From NCBI GenBank assembly GCA_023248365.1, contig JAHFER010000027.1, positions 1 to 11,279 of the forward strand: DNA of 11,279 nucleotides, written 5' to 3'. The notes beneath the pieces were generated by a model. The model did not search any database, was not told the origin of the DNA, and saw only the letters and a program-made list of their open reading frames with translations. Source of the DNA: Nitrospirota bacterium. Lineage in GTDB: Bacteria; Nitrospirota; 9FT-COMBO-42-15; HDB-SIOI813. A program made the translations under genes and the position numbers. Below are positions 6,160 through 11,279 of this stretch, in pieces. Every line of letters starts with the position of its first letter. Position 1 is the stretch's first letter.

Positions 6160-7566
6160 ATGAATTATGGAACTATAGTACAGGTTATCGGGCCGACAGT
6201 GGATGTGCGTTTTGAACAGGCACAACTTCCCCCGATCTTGAATGCAATAAAGATTGAAGATAAGGAAAAAGGGATTGACCTTGTTGTTGAGGTTGCTCAG
6301 CATTTAGGCAACGATATTGTAAGGTGTATAGCGATGTCTTCAACTGACGGACTTGTCAGGGGGATGAAGGCGCTGGATTTAGGCAGCCCCATATCTGTGC
6401 CGGTGGGAGAACAGACCCTTGGAAGGATATTTAATCTGCTTGGGAAAGAAATAGATGGAAAGGGGCCAATAGCTCATCCGGAGACACGCTGGTCAATTCA
6501 CAGACCCAGTCCTACATTTGAAGAGCAGGTTCCAGTTACAACTATACTTGAAACCGGAATAAAAGTTGTTGATCTTCTTGCCCCTTATGCAAAGGGAGGT
6601 AAGGTAGGTCTCTTCGGTGGTGCAGGGGTTGGAAAGACTGTTATCATAATGGAACTTATCAGGAGTATTGCTACAGAGCATGGCGGATATTCAGTTTTTT
6701 GCGGGGTAGGTGAAAGGACAAGAGAGGGTAATGACCTCTACCTTGAGATGAGTGAATCAGGTGTTTTAGGCAAGACCTCTCTGGTGTTCGGGCAGATGAA
6801 CGAACCGCCGGGTGCAAGACTCCGTATTGCCCTGTCTGGCCTGACAATAGCCGAGTATTTCAGGGATGAGATGAATCAGGACGTGTTATTATTTATTGAC
6901 AATATCTTCAGGTTTGTTCAGGCAGGTTCAGAAGTGTCAGCGCTCCTCGGAAGAATGCCTTCAGCCGTCGGTTATCAGCCGAGTCTTGGTACAGAAATGG
7001 GTGAGCTTCAGGAAAGGATTACTTCAACAACAAAGGGTTCCATTACATCAGTACAGGCCATATATGTTCCGGCAGATGATATTACAGACCCTGCGCCGGC
7101 GACAACTTTTACACATCTGGATGCTACTACGGTTCTTTCAAGGCAGATTGCCGAGCTTGGTATTTATCCTGCGGTGGACCCGCTTGATTCTACATCAAGA
7201 ATCCTGGACCCTAAGATAATAGGCGAAGAACATTACAACGTAGCCCGAACTATTCAGAAGATTCTTCAGAGATACAAAGACCTGCAGGATATTATTGCCA
7301 TTCTTGGAATGGATGAACTCTCAGAAGAAGATAAGCTGACAGTTAACAGGGCCAGAAAGATTCAGAAATTTTTCTCACAACCCTTCTTTGTTGCAGAGGC
7401 ATTTACCGGAACCCCTGGGAAATATGTCAAATTAGTGGATACCATAAAGGGCTTTAAGATGATAATTGACGGGCAGGTAGATGATATCCCGGAGCAGGCA
7501 TTCTACATGGTAGGCTCGATTGAAGAGGTTATGGAAAAGGCTGAGAAGTTAAAGACAGGTGTGTAG
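6160..7566 (+). CDS. atpD: F1Fo ATP synthase subunit beta (catalytic)
   Basis: Beta carries the catalytic sites for ATP synthesis. The 468-residue protein has Walker A GGAGVGKT (153-160), the catalytic glutamate E185 in GVGERTREGNDLY, the Walker B region VLLFIDNIFRF, the ALLGRMPSAVGYQPSL segment, and the DELSEED loop at 385-391. Length is normal and no key residue is missing. The ribosome-binding site TAAGGAGGT (6142-6150) is very strong and sits 9 nt before the ATG. Independent strong initiation is needed here because the 193-nt gap after atpG, largely filled by a repeat-like element, prevents the translational coupling seen at other junctions. Confidence 0.97.
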   Translation: MNYGTIVQVIGPTVDVRFEQAQLPPILNAIKIEDKEKGIDLVVEVAQHLGNDIVRCIAMSSTDGLVRGMKALDLGSPISVPVGEQTLGRIFNLLGKEIDGKGPIAHPETRWSIHRPSPTFEEQVPVTTILETGIKVVDLLAPYAKGGKVGLFGGAGVGKTVIIMELIRSIATEHGGYSVFCGVGERTREGNDLYLEMSESGVLGKTSLVFGQMNEPPGARLRIALSGLTIAEYFRDEMNQDVLLFIDNIFRFVQAGSEVSALLGRMPSAVGYQPSLGTEMGELQERITSTTKGSITSVQAIYVPADDITDPAPATTFTHLDATTVLSRQIAELGIYPAVDPLDSTSRILDPKIIGEEHYNVARTIQKILQRYKDLQDIIAILGMDELSEEDKLTVNRARKIQKFFSQPFFVAEAFTGTPGKYVKLVDTIKGFKMIIDGQVDDIPEQAFYMVGSIEEVMEKAEKLKTGV

Positions 7567-7617
7567 AAAACTGTGAAACGTGACAGTGGTTAGTGTCTGT
7601 TAGAGATACTCCTTAAA

Positions 7618-7654
7618 TCCCCTCCCCTTGCGGGAGGGGACAAAGGGGAGGGGG
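7618..7654 (+). promoter_or_regulatory. C-rich/G-rich foldback and G-quadruplex motif overlapping the atpC ribosome-binding site
   Basis: TCCCCTCCC (7618-7626) pairs perfectly with GGGAGGGGA (7632-7640) over a 5-nt loop. The same C-tract, CCCCTCCCC (7619-7627), also pairs perfectly over 9 bp with the second G-tract GGGGAGGGG (7645-7653). That second G-tract contains the only plausible Shine-Dalgarno (GGAGG) for the atpC TTG at 7662. The two pairings exclude each other. The four G-runs (7632-7634, 7636-7639, 7645-7648, 7650-7654) also satisfy a G-quadruplex pattern. Function is inferred; it may be a dispersed repeat that happens to supply the ribosome-binding site. Confidence 0.5.
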
Positions 7655-7661
7655 AAAAGAG

Positions 7662-7919
7662 TTGGCTAAGAGTTTTAAATTAATAATTATTACAACTGAA
7701 AAGACTGTTTATGATGCAGAGGTGACTTCTATTATTGCCCCCGGTGATATGGGATACCTCGGTATTCTTGCAGACCATGCCCCGCTTATTACAAGCCTTA
7801 CAACAGGTAATTTGAAGATTACTGACTCGCATGGTTCAATAAGCAACATGACCCTTAGCGGAGGTTTTTTGGAAGTGTTGAAAAATACCGTAACAATCCT
7901 GGCAGATGCAATTTCATGA
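7662..7919 (+). CDS. atpC: F1Fo ATP synthase subunit epsilon, short form without the C-terminal helical domain
   Basis: Epsilon joins gamma to the c-ring, and in many bacteria its C-terminal helices inhibit ATP hydrolysis. The 85-residue protein covers only the N-terminal beta-sandwich: KLIIITTEKTVYDAEVTSII, then the conserved PGDMGYLGILADHAPLIT (about 28-45), then LSGGFLEVLKNTVTILAD near the end. Ordinary epsilon subunits have about 130-140 residues, so the helical domain is absent. Downstream sequence in all frames shows no detached helical remnant, and an AT-rich stretch and a repeat follow, so a recent frameshift is unlikely. Short epsilons are known, for example in green sulfur bacteria. 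The start is TTG, giving MAKSFKL; no ATG is available upstream. Confidence 0.92.
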   Translation: MAKSFKLIIITTEKTVYDAEVTSIIAPGDMGYLGILADHAPLITSLTTGNLKITDSHGSISNMTLSGGFLEVLKNTVTILADAIS

Positions 7920-7940
7920 GAAAATCAAAAATTAAAAATA

Positions 7941-8063
7941 TGAGGCTCTTACAAAAGTCGTCATTCCCGTGAAAACGGGAATCCAGTGCTATGCCTGGGT
8001 CTGGATTCCCACTTTCGTGGGAATGACAAACTCTTCGTTTCCCAGACTTTTGCAATAGCCTCC
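7941..8063. mobile_element. MITE-like palindromic element after atpC
   Basis: Outer 18-bp inverted repeats (7942-7959 and 8045-8062) match at 16 of 18 positions. Inside them, 7960-7986 and 8001-8027 form a second inverted pair matching at 23 of 27 positions. Each inner arm is itself a hairpin of the form ATTCCC-N8-GGGAAT (7963-7982 and 8005-8024), the same pattern as the dRS3-type repeats known from Neisseria. Dinucleotide TA lies on both sides (7939-7940, 8064-8065), as expected for a TA target duplication of the IS630/mariner type. It has no coding capacity. It may also act as a transcription barrier after the atp operon, but no U-run follows. Confidence 0.7.
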
Positions 8064-8093
8064 TATAATATTTTATTTCTTCAAAGGATACGT

Positions 8094-8825
8094 ATGAAAA
8101 AACTTTTATATTTAATTTTAATTATAGTATCTCTGGTTTGCCTTAGTCTTCCAGCGTACGCCGTATGCCCTCCGCCAGTGAAGATAGCAGCCTCTCAGCC
8201 GTCTAATAACTCAAAAAACGCAGATCCGGCATTACCAATTGTCATTACCTGGGATAAGACTACCGCTCCCATGTCAGCAGGTGTGTATGATTATAAAAAC
8301 AATCTTGAGTCAGTAAACATTGCCGGAGGAAGATACGGCCTCGGTACACTCTTTACAACAGAGTGGGGTATCGGCGGTAAGGCAACATGGGAAGGGAATA
8401 AAGAGATTATAACACCGGAGGCGCCTCTTGAACCCGGGACTCAGTACAAGGTGTGGACATACACCTATACATCCGGCAGTGAAATTTGCCCAACCCTTGG
8501 AGGGGAGATAGTTTTTGTTACTGCAGGAGTGCCGCCTGATGACAATAAACCTGTAAGAAAATTTGACATAACAACACTCTATCATGGGAATGAAACCGGC
8601 GCTGGTAAAGTCGAAGGAGAGATTATTGAGATTAACAATGATCTTCATGTTATTACAGTAAAAGAAGGTATATTAAAGAAACTCAATATGGCACTATTTG
8701 AAGGGGTTATGGTTATGAGAAACAATAACCTTTCTATGACATCAGCCCTGAAGACAGGGGATAAGATTGTTGGTGAGTTTATGGGCGGCAGGCTGTTTAT
8801 GATTACAGCAACAGGAACACCATAA
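8094..8825 (+). CDS. Exported protein of unknown function, Ig-like domain plus C-terminal beta domain
   Basis: I do not recognise a named family. The 243-residue protein starts with a clear signal peptide (MKKLLYLILI..., cleavage likely after AYA at 21-23), so it should be periplasmic or secreted. There is no lipobox. Residues about 33-145 look like a bacterial Ig-like domain: IAASQPSNNSKNADPALPI, strands around IVITWDK, and the closing LEPGTQYKVWTYTYTSG...GGEIVFVTAG pattern. Residues about 172-241 form a small beta domain with GEIIEINNDLHVITVKEG and LKTGDKIVGEF, reminiscent of OB-like beta-barrels. Cys25 and Cys132 in the mature part could form a disulfide. The ATG at 8094 is chosen because AAAGGA lies 5 nt upstream and the signal peptide begins there; a longer reading would run through the repeat element. 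It ends 6 nt before hisS. Confidence 0.8.
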   Translation: MKKLLYLILIIVSLVCLSLPAYAVCPPPVKIAASQPSNNSKNADPALPIVITWDKTTAPMSAGVYDYKNNLESVNIAGGRYGLGTLFTTEWGIGGKATWEGNKEIITPEAPLEPGTQYKVWTYTYTSGSEICPTLGGEIVFVTAGVPPDDNKPVRKFDITTLYHGNETGAGKVEGEIIEINNDLHVITVKEGILKKLNMALFEGVMVMRNNNLSMTSALKTGDKIVGEFMGGRLFMITATGTP

Positions 8826-8831
8826 CTCCCT

Positions 8832-10103
8832 ATGGCACAAATTCAGGGAATAAAGGGTGTTAAAGACGTTCTGCCTGATGAGGCGCGTGTATGGCAGCAT
8901 ATACGGAATAAAGCTCGTGAGATTTTTCATACCTTTGGCTATTCAGAGATTATCATACCTGTTTTAGAATCATCAGAGCTGTTCCTGCGGAGTATCGGCG
9001 AGACCACAGATATTGTAGAAAAGGAGATGTACCTTTTTGACGACAGGGACGGTAAAAAGATTGCTCTAAGACCTGAAGGTACCGCTTCTGTGGTCCGTTC
9101 CTTTGTAGAGCATAACCTTTCTCATTCATTGCCATTTTCAAAGCTTTACTATATCGGTCCTATGTTCAGGCGTGAGAGACCTCAAGCTGGACGTTACCGG
9201 CAGTTCTATCAGATTGGCGCTGAGGTATTTGGTTTTGCCAGCCCGCAGATAGATGCTGAGATGCTCTCTATGCTTGACCTGTTTTTTAACTCCCTGAATA
9301 TTAAAGGTGTTGAATTGCAGGTAAACAGTATCGGATGTCCAATATGCAGACCGGCCTTCAGAGAGGCATTAAGGAATTTCTTTTCAGATAAGCTGAGTAA
9401 TTTGTGTGATAACTGCCAGAGGAGGTATGAGTTAAATCCCCTGAGGATACTTGATTGTAAATCTCCACACTGCCATGCCATTGCTGAAGGGGCGCCAAAG
9501 ACCCTTGATTATCTCTGTGATGACTGCCTCAAACATTTCAATACCCTTCAGGACTGCCTGAAGCTGGCCGGTGTTTCATATAATATTAATCAGCGGCTCG
9601 TCCGTGGTCTTGATTATTACACTCGTACTACCTTTGAGTTTGTGAGCGGTTCTTTAGGTGCACAGAATGCGGTTGCTGCCGGCGGGAGATACGACTCGCT
9701 GGTTGAAGAATTGGGCGGGCCACCCACGCCTGCAATTGGTTTTTCCATAGGATTTGAGAGACTATTCTCAAATTTCGACAGCAGTTCAGTTGCAGTAAAA
9801 TTAATAAATGTTTTTGTTGCCGCCCTCGGTGATAAGGCCCAGGAAAAGGCATTTCAAATAATCAATCAATTGCATAAAAAAGGCATTTCTGCAATCACTG
9901 ATTATGACGGCGGGAGCCTTAAAAGTCAGATGAGGAAGGCAGATAAATTTGATTCAGAATTTGTTCTCATAATTGGCGATGATGAACTGTCAAAGGGAGT
10001 GGTTATAATACGGAACATGAAAAACAAGGCACAGGAAGAGGTGCCAATTACCATGATTGTAGAAAAGTTGGAAGGTATTTTTAAGACGCATGATTCCCCT
10101 TAG
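8832..10103 (+). CDS. hisS: Histidyl-tRNA synthetase
   Basis: This cytoplasmic class II synthetase charges tRNA-His with histidine. The 423-residue length is normal. Motif 1 lies at GYSEIIIPVLESSELF (36-51), motif 2 at FRRERPQAGRYRQF (112-125), the histidine-specific LVRGLDYYTRTTFE at 256-269, and motif 3 at AIGFSIGFER (301-310). The C-terminal anticodon-binding domain runs from about 325 to 420. The insertion domain holds four cysteine groups, C169-x2-C172, C192-x2-C195, C209/C214 and C229-x2-C232, a possible metal-binding arrangement; cysteine-rich insertions occur in some bacterial HisRS. The ATG is 6 nt after the previous stop with only a weak ribosome-binding motif, suggesting coupled translation. 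N-terminus MAQIQGIKGVKDVLP is canonical. Confidence 0.97.
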   Translation: MAQIQGIKGVKDVLPDEARVWQHIRNKAREIFHTFGYSEIIIPVLESSELFLRSIGETTDIVEKEMYLFDDRDGKKIALRPEGTASVVRSFVEHNLSHSLPFSKLYYIGPMFRRERPQAGRYRQFYQIGAEVFGFASPQIDAEMLSMLDLFFNSLNIKGVELQVNSIGCPICRPAFREALRNFFSDKLSNLCDNCQRRYELNPLRILDCKSPHCHAIAEGAPKTLDYLCDDCLKHFNTLQDCLKLAGVSYNINQRLVRGLDYYTRTTFEFVSGSLGAQNAVAAGGRYDSLVEELGGPPTPAIGFSIGFERLFSNFDSSSVAVKLINVFVAALGDKAQEKAFQIINQLHKKGISAITDYDGGSLKSQMRKADKFDSEFVLIIGDDELSKGVVIIRNMKNKAQEEVPITMIVEKLEGIFKTHDSP

Positions 10104-11016
10104 GTATTTGAATACCGTTAAATCAAGACAACATTCTTTATGTAATATTGCAGGGATTTTAAAAACTGCCTGCCTCTTATCTTTCATATTATTAAGCTTT
10201 ACCTTGCCGGTATGGGCTGATAATCTTCTTCCTCTTAATCAGAAGGGAAAGATTATGATCCTCGAATATCATAAAATAGCCTATCCGGAGGCGCGCTGGA
10301 CCCGCACGCCTGAGAATTTCAGGAAAGACCTGCAACGGTTCTATGAAAAGGGCTATAGCCTGATCAGGCTTGAGGATTTTCTGAAAAAGCGTATTAAAGT
10401 AGAAAAAGGCAGAACCCCTTTAATCCTTACGTTTGATGATTCATCGCCAGGGCAACTCAGGTTTATTCCTGACGGAAAGGGCAGCTACCGTGTTGACCCT
10501 GATTGTGCTGTAGGAATTCTCGAATCTTTTAACAAGGTCCATACTGACTTTGGATTGGCTGCAACATTCTTTGTCCTTCCTGCAGCAGACCCTCCGAACC
10601 GCCTCTTTAATCAACCGGAATATACGAAGGAGAAACTTCGTTATCTGGCAGGCAAGGGGTTTGAGATCGGCAACCATACCTACTGGCATGCGACCCTGTC
10701 AAAGTTGAATTCTGAGGGGGTGAAGCGGCAGTTAGCCCTGGCAGTGAAGGTCATTCAGGAGGCAGTCCCCGGATATTCAGTCGTTGCCCTCTCTCTCCCC
10801 ATGGGGATTTATCCTCAGGACAAAGATCTCCTTTTAAACGGAAGTTATGAAGGAACAGTTTACAGGCATCTTGGTGTGCTTATGGTAGCCGGAGGCCCTG
10901 CCAAACCTGCCTTTGACCCTCTCCGGATACCGAGGATTCAGGCCACTGAGTCAGAACTGAATTACTGGATTAAGTATTTTGATAAACATCCGGAAGAACG
11001 GTTTATAGGGGATTAA
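10090..11016 (+). CDS. Exported polysaccharide deacetylase family protein (NodB-like)
   Basis: This 308-residue protein has a NodB/CE4-like fold signature: LTFDD at 113-117 (catalytic and metal-binding aspartates) and GNHTYWH at 194-200 (metal-binding H196 and H200). A hydrophobic signal segment (about 26-43, cleavage possible after VWA) puts it outside the cytoplasm; the sequence before it is rather long and basic. Between the first two motifs lies a roughly 45-residue insertion with SSPGQLRF and DPDCAVGILESF, seen in a recognisable subgroup of deacetylase-like proteins. The usual arginine of motif 3 (RxPYG) is replaced by LSLPMGIYP (234-242), so activity and substrate are uncertain. The ATG overlaps the end of hisS by 14 nt; no other ATG precedes the signal segment. 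The substrate, possibly cell-wall or exopolysaccharide, is inferred only from the family. Confidence 0.85.
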   Translation: MIPLRYLNTVKSRQHSLCNIAGILKTACLLSFILLSFTLPVWADNLLPLNQKGKIMILEYHKIAYPEARWTRTPENFRKDLQRFYEKGYSLIRLEDFLKKRIKVEKGRTPLILTFDDSSPGQLRFIPDGKGSYRVDPDCAVGILESFNKVHTDFGLAATFFVLPAADPPNRLFNQPEYTKEKLRYLAGKGFEIGNHTYWHATLSKLNSEGVKRQLALAVKVIQEAVPGYSVVALSLPMGIYPQDKDLLLNGSYEGTVYRHLGVLMVAGGPAKPAFDPLRIPRIQATESELNYWIKYFDKHPEERFIGD

Positions 11017-11018
11017 AC

Positions 11019-11129
11019 AAACCACAGATTAACACTGGTGAAACAAAAAAGTTATATTTATTTACTGTTGTGGCGGAATTCTTTTTTTGTTAAAACTTTT
11101 TTGTGTTAACCCGTGTTTATCTGTGGTTT
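11019..11129. terminator. Long inverted repeat between converging genes, possible bidirectional terminator
   Basis: AAACCACAGATTAACAC (11019-11035) is the inverse of 11113-11129 with one mismatch in 17. Inside it ACAAAAAAGTT (11043-11053) pairs perfectly with AACTTTTTTGT (11094-11104). The A-run and T-run fall within the arms, so the transcript could terminate in either direction. The ACCACAGAT...AACAC sequence also resembles a dispersed intergenic repeat seen in many genomes, so it may be a repeat as well as a terminator. Confidence 0.5.
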
Positions 11130-11135
11130 ATTTGT

Positions 11136-11279
11136 TTATGCCTTTGACTGGACTCCTTCCTGCATACCTTCTTTCGTTGTGTGCTGGGAATTTTCTTTGG
11201 GCTCCAAAAGGTTTTTAGGAGTGTTGTTCTGTAATTTATTAAGGATCTCATTACCCATTTGCTGTATTTCTCCCTTTTG
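11136..11279 (-). CDS. Unidentified protein, C-terminal end only (gene runs off the window)
   Basis: On the minus strand an open frame enters at the window edge and ends at TAA (11138-11136), giving 46 complete codons. The visible tail begins KGEIQQMGNEILNKLQNN and ends GMQEGVQSKA. It is hydrophilic, glutamine-, lysine- and glutamate-rich, and without membrane segment or recognisable motif, so it is probably a flexible C-terminus. I do not recognise a family. A second minus-strand frame is also open here, but its basic, low-complexity translation without a stop before the repeat is less protein-like. The gene converges on the deacetylase gene across the long inverted repeat. Confidence 0.5.
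   Translation of the reverse strand, partial: QKGEIQQMGNEILNKLQNNTPKNLLEPKENSQHTTKEGMQEGVQSKA

Noticed and set aside
6896..7219. 107-codon open frame inside atpD
   Set aside because: Entirely within the conserved beta-subunit gene in another frame, with a composition unlike a protein.
7917..7960. Frameshift explaining the short epsilon
   Set aside because: No frame downstream of the stop reads like an epsilon helical domain, so a natural short form is more likely than a single-base error.
7855..8055. Minus-strand frame reading ...CHSHESGNPDPGI...
   Set aside because: This is the translation of the GGGAAT palindromic repeat, a frequent source of false genes; no start signals.
8064..8069. 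TATAAT as a promoter for the exported protein gene
   Set aside because: No acceptable -35 at 16-18 nt and no TGn extension; the box partly coincides with the TA flank of the repeat element.
7986..8093. Upstream extension of the exported protein gene
   Set aside because: It runs through the repeat element and would bury the signal peptide; the ATG at 8094 has its own ribosome-binding site.

Overview
This is a bacterial chromosomal window of moderate to low GC (estimated by eye, not counted). Its core is a complete F1Fo ATP synthase operon. Gene order is atpZ-atpI-atpB-atpE-atpF-atpH-atpA-atpG-atpD-atpC, with all Fo and F1 genes in one block and a single b subunit. The organism cannot be named from the sequence alone. 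The one-block operon, short epsilon subunit, Cys-rich histidyl-tRNA synthetase, TFDDSSPGQ-type deacetylase and abundant small intergenic repeats would fit an environmental Gram-negative lineage such as Nitrospirota or a Desulfobacterota relative. That is a low-confidence inference.

Layout. At 1-457 (minus) is the N-terminal half of queG (epoxyqueuosine reductase), divergent from the atp operon. The 181-nt divergent region holds a good sigma70-type promoter for atp (541-569), a candidate near-leaderless promoter for queG (467-495), and an 11-bp AT-rich inverted repeat in the atp leader (595-622). The atp operon runs from 639 to 7919. Its genes overlap or are closely spaced except at five gaps. 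The four longest gaps all contain repeats or inverted repeats: a heptamer tandem repeat after atpB, a 150-bp TIR-bounded element between atpG and atpD, a C-rich/G-rich foldback before atpC, and a MITE-like palindromic element after atpC. From 8094 to 11016 is a second plus-strand cluster: an exported protein of unknown function, hisS, and an exported polysaccharide-deacetylase-family protein overlapping the end of hisS. A long inverted repeat (11019-11129) separates this cluster from the C-terminal end of an unidentified minus-strand gene (11136-11279). No stretch longer than 300 bases lacks a gene.

How the genes work together. AtpB, AtpE and AtpF form the membrane Fo sector, AtpA, AtpG, AtpD and AtpC with AtpH form F1 and its stalk, and AtpZ and AtpI are small membrane proteins of the assembly/accessory type. 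The c subunit looks proton-coupled, and the epsilon subunit lacks the C-terminal helical (inhibitory) domain. QueG and HisS are tRNA-related housekeeping genes.

I do not see a clear new multi-gene system (no defence, CRISPR, phage or secondary-metabolite genes). The observations most worth checking are the competing hairpins and G-quadruplex motif over the atpC ribosome-binding site, the short epsilon, and the small mobile-looking repeats inside an otherwise conserved operon.
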